A stretch of 64,000 nt of DNA from Bacteroidales bacterium UBA3289. Its GTDB lineage: Bacteria; Bacteroidota; Bacteroidia; Bacteroidales; UBA932. The notes under the pieces are model-generated. The model ran no database searches. It was not told the origin of the DNA and saw only the letters and a list, made by a program, of their open reading frames with translations. The stretch is taken from NCBI GenBank assembly GCA_002361625.1, contig DETL01000007.1:1-64000 (forward strand), written 5' to 3'. Of this stretch, positions 8,163 through 17,003 are shown in pieces. The position numbers and the translations under genes were made by a program. How positions within the stretch are numbered: position 1 is the first letter of the stretch; each line of letters begins with the position of its first letter.

Positions 8163-11100
8163 TTACCGGATTTCGATCCGTCCTTCGCCGATGGTGAACT
8201 CCCAGGTCCCGGCCGGGAGGAAGTACTGGGCGACGGAATGACCGAGCCGGGTACAATTCCCCTCATGAACGGCGCCGTCCACCTCCCCGTAGGTTTGGAC
8301 GGCGTCTTCGTCGATGGGCAGGTAGAGCGTGGCGGTCGTGTTGGCCGGGACGGTACAGCGGTAGGTCTTCATCACGCCCTGTTCCGCGGTCCAGGCACTG
8401 CAGATGCGTCCGTAGTTGGAATCGTAGCTGCCTTCCAGAGCCGTGTAAATCCCGCCGCAGGTGGGCTGGAGCACGAAGTGCCTGTAGCCCGCTTCGCCTT
8501 CGTCATAGGCAGCGGTGATTCCCAGCTGGTATTCGAACATCCATTCTCCCACGGCGCCCAGGGCGAAGTGGTTGAACGAATTCATGCTGTTCTGGTTGAT
8601 GCCGGCGAAGGCCGTATCCCGGGAGTTCCAGCGCTCCCAAATGGAGGTTGCCCCCTGGGTGACCGGGTAGAGCCAGGAGGGATACTCGGTGCTGGAAATC
8701 ATCCGGAAGGCTTCTTCGGTGCGGCCCGCCCGGTTCAGGGCGGGCAGGATGTTCGGGGTGGCGGAAAAACCGGTGGTGATGGTATAGGGCCGGAAAGGGT
8801 AGTCCGGACCGAGCGATTCCGGGTGGGCGACCAGCATGGCCAGGTGCTGCTGTGCCTTCTCCCGGTTGTCCAGGTTGAACGCATTGAAATTCAGGGGAGT
8901 GGCGTAGGAAGCCTGCGTATGGACCGTCTCCCCGGACAGGGCGCGCGTCTTGCCCGTCACTGGGTCCACATAGGCCTTGTTCCAGTCTTCGACGGCCCGT
9001 TCACGGCGCTCCCGGAGCAGGGTGGCTTCCGCATGGCGGCCGATGGCGTCGGCCATGGTCGCCGTCACTTCCATCATGCGGATGTAGATGGCGTTGTTCA
9101 GCAGGTCCGGCGGGGTGCGGCCGTCCAGGGCCAGGTGGTCGGCCAAACCGCCGGTGGCCGTGGACAGGTACGGGTAATCAGGGTTCTTGTAGAAGGCCAT
9201 TCCATTCAGCCAGTCCATCATCACCTGGAAGTTCTCCTCGATGATTCGAGTGTCGCCATACTGGTTGTACAGCTGCCAGGGGACCATGCATACGGCCGCG
9301 CTCCAGGTGGTGCTGGGCGCGAAGATCGTATCGTCCGCTTTGTTGAAGGTGGGAACGGTTGTGCCGATGCCGCCGGCGATTTCGTGGTCGTCGCCGATGG
9401 CCTGGTCGGCCCGGAGGGAGACCATCCACTGCCGGAAGAGAGTCTGCAGGTCTCCCTGGTAGGTCCCGGTGCGGGTGTAGGCCTGGGCGTCCCCGGTCCA
9501 GCCCATCCGTTCGTTCCGCTGCGGGCAGTCGGTCGGAATCGTCAGGGTGTTGCCGAGCTGGCTGCGCTGGATGTTCCGGAACAGCCGGTTGACCAGCTCT
9601 CCGGTCTTGTTCCCGTCGGACGTCGTGGCGTTGTACCGGCCGGTCGGAATCTCCGTGGAGGAGAGGACGAGCCCTTTGACGTTCTCCAGGGGCAATGCGC
9701 CTTCATGGGCAGGAATGTACACCTGGATGTACTGATAGCCCCGGAAGGTCTTGGTGGGCCGGATGGTGACGGCACCGGAGCCGGCGGCGGTATAGAAGTC
9801 GGTGTCCAGGGCGGCCCGGTTGGACTCGTAGAGGATGTGTCCCGCAACGTTCCGCCCCTTCTTCCCGAAGCGGTTCACGTATTCCCGGGCGTCCCCCTTG
9901 AGGCCGGGATAGAGCTGTTCGCCGTACGTGAGGATGACGGTGTCACCGGCCTTCAGCCAGCCGGCGGGAATGGTGATTTCCGGAACGCCCACCATGTTCG
10001 TGCCCATGTCGTAGATGTGCGTATGCGGGTCCGAGGCCGGCATCAGGCGCTGGGCCGTCAGGACTTCCCGGAGCCGGACCGGCTCGTCGTAGCGGGCCAT
10101 GAGGTCGAAATCGACCCAGTCCCGGCGTCCGATGATTTCCGCGCTCACCCAGTCCCCGTCGTCGAATCCGGTCTCGGTCCATCCCTGGGTCTCCTTGCGG
10201 GCGTCGTACCGTTCGCCCTGGTAGAAGCTTCCCAGGCGTACGGGGCCGTCCTTGTAGGCCTTCCAGGTGTCCGGGCGGGTGACGATTTCCTCCCGCGAGC
10301 CGTCTTCGTAAGTAATGACCAGGCGGGCGAGGAGGGCGGCGTAGTCCCCGAAGAAGTTGAAATTCGCGGCCGAGAAGGTCATGTAACCGCTGAACCAGCC
10401 GCCGGCGAGGGAGGCCGCGAGGGCATTCCCGCCTTCCTGCAACAGGTCCGTCACGTCGTACTTGTGGTAGCCCATGATTTCCCGGAACTGGCTGTCTCCG
10501 GGCGTGAACCAGCTGTCACCGACGTGTTTCCCGTTGAGGAAAAGGTCATAGATGCCCATGGCCGTAGCGTACAGGCGGGCTTGCTTGATCCTTTTCCCGA
10601 CCTGGAATTCGGTACGGAGCTGCGTCTCCGCGCCGTGGGAGGGATCGGCCCATCCCTGGAAGATCTCCCGGCCGGGGTTGGAAATCCGGATTTCCCCGTC
10701 CCGGACGGTTACTCCGGGAAGGCCGGCGAAGATGCCATACCGCTCCTTGTCGAAGACGATGCGGTCTTCGCTCTGTCCGGAATTCAGGATTTGATAGTTT
10801 CGGAACACGACCGTGGAACCCGGTGCGGCGGCGAAACCGACCGAACACAGGTTCGGGTAGGAAATGTAATCTCCGCCGTCTCCCATCCTGTTCAGGCTCA
10901 GCCGGGACGTCCCCGTCGTAAGGTCTTGCCCGTCGATCCGGAAGCGGATGACGCTGGTCTCCACATGGATTTCGAGGGTGTGCTCGGGACCGTCGGACAG
11001 GATGTCCCCGAGGTTCGTCTCCGGAAAGACCGTACGGTTGATGGTGAGGAGGGGCTTGTCCGCGCGGTCTTCCGGGAAGTAGCCGACCCGGAAAATGCGG

Positions 11101-11714
11101 ATCTCGGGGAGGGAGGGTTCCACTTCCACCCGGAAATAGTTCTCTCCGGCCATGCCGAAGACGTTCTGGAAAGCGTGCTGCAGGCGGAAATCATCCGCTC
11201 CCAGGATCAGGGCGGCGGTGCTTCCCTCCTCGATCCGGAAATCCGTGCGGATGTCGAAGAGGCACTGGGACGTGGCATCCAGCGTGAGCTCCTTGGAGCC
11301 GATCCATTTCGCTCCCTTCCAGGCACTTTGCCTGGGGTTCAGCAGGCTGGTCTCGAAGCGGGTGCGGGCTTCGTGCGTGCCGCCGTCCTGGTCCCAGACG
11401 GTGAGTTTCACTCCGTAACCCATCTCGGGCTGCAAAGCCGCTCCGCCATAGCGGATGCCTTGTGAACGCCCGTCTTCCACGCGTCCGCTGTCCCACACTT
11501 CGCTGCCGTCGCTTTCGCGGGTGACCTGGAGGCGCCAGGCGGTCTGGGCGGCGCCGCGCCGGTCGGATTCCATCCGCCAGCCGAAGTCGGGCTGCCGGTC
11601 TTCGACGGCGATGGGTTCATGGCTGTTCTGGACCCGGAGGTCCATGATGCGTGTCTGGGCGGCCACGACGAGGGTGCAGGTGGCGGCGAGCAGGAATGTG
11701 GTCAGTCTCTTCAT
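8163..11714 (-). CDS. Exported alpha-L-rhamnosidase (GH78)
   Basis: A large 1183-residue secreted enzyme. I place the start at ATG 11714, not at the upstream in-frame ATG at 11759, because it gives a clean signal peptide (MKRLTTFLLAATCTLVVAAQ). An N-terminal domain typical of GH78 (RVQNSHEPIAVEDRQPDFGW) is followed by concanavalin-like and CBM67-type modules. The (alpha/alpha)6 catalytic barrel has the classical TDCPQRNERMGWTGDAQ signature (around 9480-9530), and a C-terminal sandwich follows. It releases L-rhamnose in the periplasm. It is transcribed divergently from rhaB, sharing a 152-bp control region, which ties extracellular release to intracellular use of rhamnose. Confidence 0.95.
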   Translation of the reverse strand: MKRLTTFLLAATCTLVVAAQTRIMDLRVQNSHEPIAVEDRQPDFGWRMESDRRGAAQTAWRLQVTRESDGSEVWDSGRVEDGRSQGIRYGGAALQPEMGYGVKLTVWDQDGGTHEARTRFETSLLNPRQSAWKGAKWIGSKELTLDATSQCLFDIRTDFRIEEGSTAALILGADDFRLQHAFQNVFGMAGENYFRVEVEPSLPEIRIFRVGYFPEDRADKPLLTINRTVFPETNLGDILSDGPEHTLEIHVETSVIRFRIDGQDLTTGTSRLSLNRMGDGGDYISYPNLCSVGFAAAPGSTVVFRNYQILNSGQSEDRIVFDKERYGIFAGLPGVTVRDGEIRISNPGREIFQGWADPSHGAETQLRTEFQVGKRIKQARLYATAMGIYDLFLNGKHVGDSWFTPGDSQFREIMGYHKYDVTDLLQEGGNALAASLAGGWFSGYMTFSAANFNFFGDYAALLARLVITYEDGSREEIVTRPDTWKAYKDGPVRLGSFYQGERYDARKETQGWTETGFDDGDWVSAEIIGRRDWVDFDLMARYDEPVRLREVLTAQRLMPASDPHTHIYDMGTNMVGVPEITIPAGWLKAGDTVILTYGEQLYPGLKGDAREYVNRFGKKGRNVAGHILYESNRAALDTDFYTAAGSGAVTIRPTKTFRGYQYIQVYIPAHEGALPLENVKGLVLSSTEIPTGRYNATTSDGNKTGELVNRLFRNIQRSQLGNTLTIPTDCPQRNERMGWTGDAQAYTRTGTYQGDLQTLFRQWMVSLRADQAIGDDHEIAGGIGTTVPTFNKADDTIFAPSTTWSAAVCMVPWQLYNQYGDTRIIEENFQVMMDWLNGMAFYKNPDYPYLSTATGGLADHLALDGRTPPDLLNNAIYIRMMEVTATMADAIGRHAEATLLRERRERAVEDWNKAYVDPVTGKTRALSGETVHTQASYATPLNFNAFNLDNREKAQQHLAMLVAHPESLGPDYPFRPYTITTGFSATPNILPALNRAGRTEEAFRMISSTEYPSWLYPVTQGATSIWERWNSRDTAFAGINQNSMNSFNHFALGAVGEWMFEYQLGITAAYDEGEAGYRHFVLQPTCGGIYTALEGSYDSNYGRICSAWTAEQGVMKTYRCTVPANTTATLYLPIDEDAVQTYGEVDGAVHEGNCTRLGHSVAQYFLPAGTWEFTIGEGRIEIR

Positions 11715-11718
11715 ACTG

Positions 11719-11726
11719 CAAAAATA
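11719..11726 (-). promoter_or_regulatory. -7 element of the GH78 gene
   Basis: Read on the minus strand this is TATTTTTG, a TAnnTTTG match ending only 4 bases before the ATG at 11714. The transcript would have little or no leader. A -33 TTTG is not evident at 19-21 bp, suggesting dependence on an activator bound between the divergent genes. Confidence 0.5.
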
Positions 11727-11833
11727 ACCAAAAACGCCTTTTCCTGGAACAGGGGTCAAACCGGGAAATTGAAAAAATCAAAATTCAAAGTTTTTATCGC
11801 ATATTCTTCACGGACGGAGTGACGGATATACCA

Positions 11834-11841
11834 TATTTTTG
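11834..11841 (+). promoter_or_regulatory. -7 element of the rhamnose operon
   Basis: TATTTTTG matches TAnnTTTG, 25 bases upstream of the rhaB ATG. The -33 region (about 11810) lacks TTTG, as expected for a sugar-activated promoter. No rhamnose regulator gene is in the window, so the activator must be encoded elsewhere. Confidence 0.5.
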
Positions 11842-11866
11842 CAATGAACACAAACGATAACCGGTT

Positions 11867-13294
11867 ATGGCACAAAAACACAACTTCCTGGCCTTCGACT
11901 GCGGCGCCACTTCGGGGCGGGCGGTGCTGGCCACTTTCATGGATGAAACCTTCGAGATGCGCGAGGTGTACCGCTTTCCGAGCGGTATCATCGAACTGGG
12001 CGGCAAGTATTACTGGGACGTCCTGGCCATTTACGACCATTTCCGCAAGTGCTTGACACAGCTTGGGCAGGAAGGCGTTGAAATTGATTCCATCGGCATC
12101 GACACCTGGGGCGTGGACTTCGGTTTCGTGGCGGATGACGGCTCTCTCCTGGGCAATCCCCGCGCCTATCGCGACCCCTATACGGACGGCATCCCCGAGG
12201 AAGTGTTCCGGACCATCCCGCGGGAGGAACTCTACGGTGCCACCGGTATCCAGATCCTGAATTTCAACTCCATCTTCCAGCTGTATGCGCAGACGAAGGA
12301 GAATTTCGCCCCGCTGCGCTGTGCAGAAAGCGTCCTTTTCATCCCCGACCTTCTCTCCTACATGCTGACAGGAAACAAAGTGTGCGAGTACACCATCGCC
12401 TCCACTTCCGGCATGATGGACCAGACTTCCCGCCAGTTTGACAAGGCGCTGCTGGAGAGGCTGGGGATCCGCAGCGACGTGCTCCTGCCCATCGTCCAGC
12501 CCGGCGAGGTCGTCGGCGTGCTCCGCCAGGAGATTGCCGAGGCCTGCGGTGTGCCGCAGGTTCCGGTCATCGCCGTCGCCGGCCATGACACAGCGTCCGC
12601 CATCGCCGCCGTCCCGGCCGCGAACGAGCATTTCGCCTACCTGTCCAGCGGCACCTGGAGCCTGATGGGCATCGAAGCCCCGGCCCCGGTCATCAACGAG
12701 GCCTCCACCCGCCTGAACTTCACCAACGAGGGCGGTATCGACGGAACCACCCGTTTCCTCAAGAACATCACCGGCATGTGGCTCCTGGAACAGAGCCGCA
12801 AGGTCTGGGCCGCGGAAGGACGCACTTACAACTACGGCGAACTGGAGAAGATGGCCCGCAGCGAGGCTTCCTTCCCGTCCGTCATCGACCCGGACGATCC
12901 GCGTTTCGCCGCCCCGGCCAACATGGTCGAGGCCATCGCCAGCTATCTCCGCGAGAAAGGACAGCCGGTCCCGGAAAACGACGCGCAGTACGTCAGTTGC
13001 ATTTACCATAGCCTGGCTGCCAAGTACAAGGAGGTCGTGGACATGCTCCAGCAGTTCGCCCCCTTCAAGATCGAGAAGCTCCACGTGATCGGCGGCGGCA
13101 GCGCCAACGACACGATGAGCCAGTGGACGGCCGACGCCCTGGGCATCCCCGTCGTCGCCGGGCCCACCGAGGCCACGGCCATTGGCAACGTGATGCTCCA
13201 GGCCCGCACCGCCGGCCTCGTCAAGGACCGCTGGGAGATGCGGAAGATGATCGCCGATGCGTTCGAAGTGAAGACCTTTTATCCTGAGAATTAA
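11867..13294 (+). CDS. rhaB: L-rhamnulokinase
   Basis: A 475-residue FGGY-family sugar kinase that phosphorylates L-rhamnulose to L-rhamnulose-1-phosphate in the cytoplasm. The N-terminal ATPase domain opens with LAFDCGATSGRAVLATF, in which the phosphate-1 loop DCGATSGR is typical of RhaB. DTWGVDFGF is the substrate/metal segment. The second domain carries GHDTASA and the adenosine-binding GGGSANDTMSQWTADALG. Length matches the family. It is the first gene of a long co-directional block, followed 17 bases later by the isomerase, so the assignment rests on both sequence and context. Confidence 0.96.
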   Translation: MAQKHNFLAFDCGATSGRAVLATFMDETFEMREVYRFPSGIIELGGKYYWDVLAIYDHFRKCLTQLGQEGVEIDSIGIDTWGVDFGFVADDGSLLGNPRAYRDPYTDGIPEEVFRTIPREELYGATGIQILNFNSIFQLYAQTKENFAPLRCAESVLFIPDLLSYMLTGNKVCEYTIASTSGMMDQTSRQFDKALLERLGIRSDVLLPIVQPGEVVGVLRQEIAEACGVPQVPVIAVAGHDTASAIAAVPAANEHFAYLSSGTWSLMGIEAPAPVINEASTRLNFTNEGGIDGTTRFLKNITGMWLLEQSRKVWAAEGRTYNYGELEKMARSEASFPSVIDPDDPRFAAPANMVEAIASYLREKGQPVPENDAQYVSCIYHSLAAKYKEVVDMLQQFAPFKIEKLHVIGGGSANDTMSQWTADALGIPVVAGPTEATAIGNVMLQARTAGLVKDRWEMRKMIADAFEVKTFYPEN

Positions 13295-13311
13295 CACAAA
13301 ACACTGATATT

Positions 13312-14562
13312 ATGAAAGAAGCACAAATCCTCAAAGCGTACGAAATCGCCAAGGAGCGGTATGCCGCCATCGGCGTGGACACCGACAAGGCTGTCGAAAT
13401 CCTTGAAAAGACCCCCATCTCCCTGCACTGCTGGCAGACCGACGACGTGATCGGTTTCGAGAGCAAGGCCGGCCTCTCCGGCGGCATCCAGACCACCGGC
13501 AACTATCCGGGCCGCGCCCGCAACATCGACGAAGTCCGTGCGGACGTCAAGTTCGCCAAGAGCCTCATCGCCGGTAACCACCGTCTGAACCTGCACGAGA
13601 TCTACGGCGACTTCAAGGGCGAGTTCGTGGACCGCGACCAGTGCGAGGTCAAGCATTTCGAGAGCTGGATCCAGTGGGCGAAGGAAAACAACATGAAGCT
13701 GGACTTCAACTCCACGTCCTTCGGCCATCCCAAGAGCGGCAACCTGTCCCTCGCGAACCCGGATCCCGCCATCCGCGAGTTCTGGATCGAGCACACCAAG
13801 CGCTGCCGCCGCATCGCCGACGCGATGGGCAAGGCCCAGGGCGATCCCTGCATCATGAACATCTGGGTCCATGACGGTTCCAAGGACCAGACCGTGGAGC
13901 GCAAGCGCTACCGCGAGATCTTCGCCGCGGCCCTGGACGAGATCCTGAAGGAAGACCTCCCGGGCATGAAGACCTGCCTGGAGGCGAAACTCTTCGGCAT
14001 CGGCCTGGAAAGCTACACCGTGGGATCCCACGACTTCGTCGCCGGTTACTGCGCCACCCGCAAGCTCATGTACACCCTGGACACCGGCCACTATGAGATG
14101 ACCGAGAACGTGGCCGACATGGTCGCCTCGCTCCTGCTCTTCGTCCCGGAACTGATGCTGCACGTCTCCCGTCCGATCCGCTGGGACTCCGACCACGTGA
14201 CCATCATGAACGACCAGACCCTGGACCTGTTCAAGGAGATCGTCCGGGCGGACGCGCTGAACCGTTCCCACATCGGCCTGGACTACTTCGACGCCGCCAT
14301 CAACCGCATCGGCGCCTATGTCATCGGCACCCGCGCCACGCAGAAGTGCGTCCTCAGCGCCCTGCTGGAGCCGCTCGCGAAGCTCCGCGAATACGAGGAT
14401 GCCGGCAAGGGCTTCCAGCGTCTCGCCCTCCTCGAGGAGGCCAAGACCCTCCCGTTCGGCGCCGTGTTCGATTATTTCAACTACAAGAACGGCGTGCCCG
14501 TGGGCGAGGAATTCATCCCTTGCATCGAGCAGTACGAGAAAGAGGTTACATCAAAGCGTTAA
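13312..14562 (+). CDS. rhaA: L-rhamnose isomerase
   Basis: A 416-residue TIM-barrel aldose-ketose isomerase converting L-rhamnose to L-rhamnulose. The sequence has ISLHCWQTDDVIGFE near the N-terminus, LNLHEIYGDF, the metal-ligand region WVHDGSKD, then LDTGHYE and RWDSDHV, all features of the RhaA/RhaI family with two divalent metals. Bacteroidetes members are often called rhaI. It is set between kinase and symporter with gaps of 17 and 3 bases, so the three are co-translated from one message. Confidence 0.96.
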   Translation: MKEAQILKAYEIAKERYAAIGVDTDKAVEILEKTPISLHCWQTDDVIGFESKAGLSGGIQTTGNYPGRARNIDEVRADVKFAKSLIAGNHRLNLHEIYGDFKGEFVDRDQCEVKHFESWIQWAKENNMKLDFNSTSFGHPKSGNLSLANPDPAIREFWIEHTKRCRRIADAMGKAQGDPCIMNIWVHDGSKDQTVERKRYREIFAAALDEILKEDLPGMKTCLEAKLFGIGLESYTVGSHDFVAGYCATRKLMYTLDTGHYEMTENVADMVASLLLFVPELMLHVSRPIRWDSDHVTIMNDQTLDLFKEIVRADALNRSHIGLDYFDAAINRIGAYVIGTRATQKCVLSALLEPLAKLREYEDAGKGFQRLALLEEAKTLPFGAVFDYFNYKNGVPVGEEFIPCIEQYEKEVTSKR

Positions 14563-14565
14563 GCC

Positions 14566-15588
14566 ATGAATCTCATCATTGGTCTTTTAATCATCGCGAT
14601 CGGGGCGTTCTGCCAGAGTTCGAGCTACGTCCCGATCAACAAGATCAAGAGTTGGAGCTGGGAAAGCTACTGGATGGTCCAGGGAGTCTTTGCCTGGCTC
14701 CTCTTCCCGCTTTTCGGCGCCCTGCTGTCCCTGTCCGGGACCGGCGGCAGCTTCGGCGACCTGCTCGCCCTGATGAACGCCGACCCCAAGGCCACCTGGA
14801 TGACCATCCTGTTCGGTGCGCTGTGGGGCGTGGGCGGCCTGACCTTCGGCCTTTCGATGCGCTACCTCGGCGTCGCCCTGGGCCAGAGCATCGCCCTCGG
14901 TACCTGTTCCGCCCTCGGCGCCATCCTGGGCCCGGTTTTCACCGGACATGCCCATGATCTCACCAGCGCCGTCATCATCGGCGTCGTCGTGACGCTCATC
15001 GGCATCGCCATCATCGGCGTCGCCGGCGCGATGAAGTCCGCCGCCCTGCCGGAGGAGGAAAAGAAGAAGGCCGTGAAGGATTTCAATTTCGGCAAGGGCA
15101 TCGCCGTGGCGTTGCTCGCCGGCTTCATGAGCGCCTGCTTCAACATCGGCCTGAACTTCGGCCAGAACCTGTATCTGCCGGGTACGAAGCCCATTTTCCA
15201 GACCCTCCCGGCCACGATGCTCGTGACCTTCGGCGGTTTCCTGACGAATGCGGTCTATTGCTTCTACCAGAACAGCAAGAACCATACTTGGGGCGACTAC
15301 GGCAAGAAGGCTCTCTGGGGCAACAACCTCATCTTCTGCTGCCTCGCCGGCCTGCTGTGGTACAGCCAGTTCTTCGGCCTGAGCCTGGGCAAGGGCTTCC
15401 TGACGGACTACCCGGTCCTCATCACCTTCAGCTGGTGCATCCTGATGTCGCTGAACGTCGTGTTCTCCAATGTCTGGGGCATCATCCTCAAGGAGTGGAA
15501 GGGCGTTTCCAAGAAGACGATCGCGGTCCTGGTGACCGGTATCGTCGTGCTCATCATCAGTACTTTCCTGCCGCAGCTGCTGGCATAA
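14566..15588 (+). CDS. rhaT: L-rhamnose-proton symporter
   Basis: A 340-residue inner-membrane protein with about ten hydrophobic helices. The N-terminus (LIIGLLIIAIGAFCQSSSYV) and the WSWESYWMVQG segment are diagnostic of the RhaT family, which is distantly related to the drug/metabolite superfamily. It imports L-rhamnose released in the periplasm by the flanking GH78 enzymes, driven by protons. It starts 3 bases after the isomerase stop. Eleven bases after its stop the E2 gene begins, so the dehydrogenase genes are probably read from the same transcript. Confidence 0.95.
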   Translation: MNLIIGLLIIAIGAFCQSSSYVPINKIKSWSWESYWMVQGVFAWLLFPLFGALLSLSGTGGSFGDLLALMNADPKATWMTILFGALWGVGGLTFGLSMRYLGVALGQSIALGTCSALGAILGPVFTGHAHDLTSAVIIGVVVTLIGIAIIGVAGAMKSAALPEEEKKKAVKDFNFGKGIAVALLAGFMSACFNIGLNFGQNLYLPGTKPIFQTLPATMLVTFGGFLTNAVYCFYQNSKNHTWGDYGKKALWGNNLIFCCLAGLLWYSQFFGLSLGKGFLTDYPVLITFSWCILMSLNVVFSNVWGIILKEWKGVSKKTIAVLVTGIVVLIISTFLPQLLA

Positions 15589-15598
15589 AAACATAAGA

Positions 15599-16993
15599 AT
15601 GGCACAGGTAGTAATCATGCCCAAACAAGGGCAGAGCGTGGAGAGCTGCATCGTTTCCGAGTTCAAAGTGAAGGTCGGGGACGCCGTGAAGGCGGGCGAT
15701 GTGCTCTTCGGATATGAAACGGACAAGGCGACCTTCGAGGAGGAAGCCAAGGTCGATGGGACGGTCCTGGCGATCTTCTGGCAGGACGGGGACGAGATCC
15801 CCTGCCTGGAGAACGTCCTCGTGATCGGCAACCCCGGCGAGTCTTTCGAGGAATTTGCGCCAAAGGGTGAAGCAGGTGCTTCGGCTCCGACTTCGGAGGG
15901 TACACCCTCTGAAACCCTTCGGCCTGCGGCCTCGTCCCTCCCACCGGCGGAGCCGGCGGGCCCCTCCCATTCATGTGGACATGGGCGTCCACAGGTTTCA
16001 GAGGGTGTACCCTCCTCCGGCTCCGCCGTCTCGCCGAGAGCGCGTAAGATTGCGGAGGAGAAGGGGGTTGATGTGACGAGAGTCGCGGGGAGCGGGCCGT
16101 ATGGAAGGGTGATTGCGCGGGATGTGGAGGCGGCGGCTGAGGCGCAGGGAAGGCTGACGGGACTCGCGAAGGCCCGTATGGCTGAAGGCGGTCTGGCGTC
16201 GCCCGGTACGGGGACCGGCCTGGCCGGTGCCGTGAAGGGCGCCGACCTGAAGGTCTGGAAACCCAGCCATACCGATATCGCCGGCGAAGGCGCCGAGTTC
16301 GAGGTGGTGAAGATGTCCAACATGCGGAAGCTCATCGCCAAGAGCATGTACAATTCCCTCCAGAACTCCGCCCAGCTCACCCACATGCTGGGTGCCGACG
16401 CGCGCCGGATCCAGGCCCTCCGGAAGAAGGCCAAGAAGGCGCTGGAAGAGGGGAAGGTCGATGCCAACATCACCATCAACGACTTTGTCTGCTATGCCGT
16501 CATCAAGGCCCTGCAGAAGTTCCCGAACCTGAATTCCCACTGTCTCGGCGATGCCATGCGGCTGTTCAAGCCCGTGAATCTGGGCGTCGCCGTGGATACG
16601 GAGCGGGGACTCATGGTCCCGGCCGTGCCGCATGCGGACGAGCTTTCCATCGTGGAACTGTCCAAGCACCTCAAGAAAGTGGCCGACGACAGCAAGAAGG
16701 GGAGCATCAATCCCGACCTGCTGTCCCCGGAGGCCGCCTCCTTCACAGTGTCCAACCTGGGCGGATTCGGCGTGGAGTGGTTCACCCCTATCATCAACGT
16801 GCCGCAGAGCGCCATCCTGGGCGTCGGCACCATCGTCCCGAGGCCGAAGGACCTGGGCGGCGGGGTGTATGCCTTCGTCCCGTACATGGGCCTGAGCCTG
16901 ACCTATGACCACCGGGCGGTGGACGGCGGCGAAGCGACCCGCTTCCTGAAGCAGGTCGCGGCGGAAATTGAAAACCTGGAAGTGGAATTTTAA
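15599..16993 (+). CDS. 2-oxoacid dehydrogenase E2 (dihydrolipoamide acyltransferase)
   Basis: A 464-residue E2 core subunit. Residues 1-80 are a lipoyl domain with the modified lysine Lys43 in YETDKATFEEE. Residues about 145-180 are the peripheral subunit-binding domain (SPRARKIAEEKGVDVTRV). Residues about 220-464 are the catalytic acyltransferase with the active-site His438 in DHRAVDGG. It passes the acyl group from E1 to CoA, most likely making acetyl-CoA from pyruvate. The linker between lipoyl and binding domains (residues about 99-140) is encoded by a striking multi-hairpin palindrome (see the repeat entry), giving the near-repeated peptides SEGTPSE and SEGVPSS and a Cys/His-containing stretch unlike a normal Ala/Pro linker. 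Confidence 0.93.
   Translation: MAQVVIMPKQGQSVESCIVSEFKVKVGDAVKAGDVLFGYETDKATFEEEAKVDGTVLAIFWQDGDEIPCLENVLVIGNPGESFEEFAPKGEAGASAPTSEGTPSETLRPAASSLPPAEPAGPSHSCGHGRPQVSEGVPSSGSAVSPRARKIAEEKGVDVTRVAGSGPYGRVIARDVEAAAEAQGRLTGLAKARMAEGGLASPGTGTGLAGAVKGADLKVWKPSHTDIAGEGAEFEVVKMSNMRKLIAKSMYNSLQNSAQLTHMLGADARRIQALRKKAKKALEEGKVDANITINDFVCYAVIKALQKFPNLNSHCLGDAMRLFKPVNLGVAVDTERGLMVPAVPHADELSIVELSKHLKKVADDSKKGSINPDLLSPEAASFTVSNLGGFGVEWFTPIINVPQSAILGVGTIVPRPKDLGGGVYAFVPYMGLSLTYDHRAVDGGEATRFLKQVAAEIENLEVEF
15895..16015 (+). repeat. Palindromic multi-hairpin element inside the E2 coding sequence
   Basis: A perfect 21-bp inverted repeat forms the ends (15895-15915 and 15995-16015). Inside are three further stems: GGCC-tgc-GGCC (15921-15931), CCGGC-gga-GCCGG (15944-15956) and TGTGGAC-atgggc-GTCCACA (15974-15993). 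The octamer CGGCTCCG flanks the unit at 15882-15889 and 16018-16025. It stays open in the E2 frame. The form suggests a REP- or MITE-like unit that landed in an interdomain linker. No other copy was noticed in this window by eye. Confidence 0.75.
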
Positions 16994-17003
16994 TCGATAA
17001 CGA

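Noticed and set aside
8238..11465. A 1075-codon open frame on the + strand opposite the GH78 gene
   Set aside because: It mirrors the GC-rich third positions of the real gene, is rich in Gly/Val/Asp/His, and shows no domain or export signal. The minus-strand GH78 has full family signatures.
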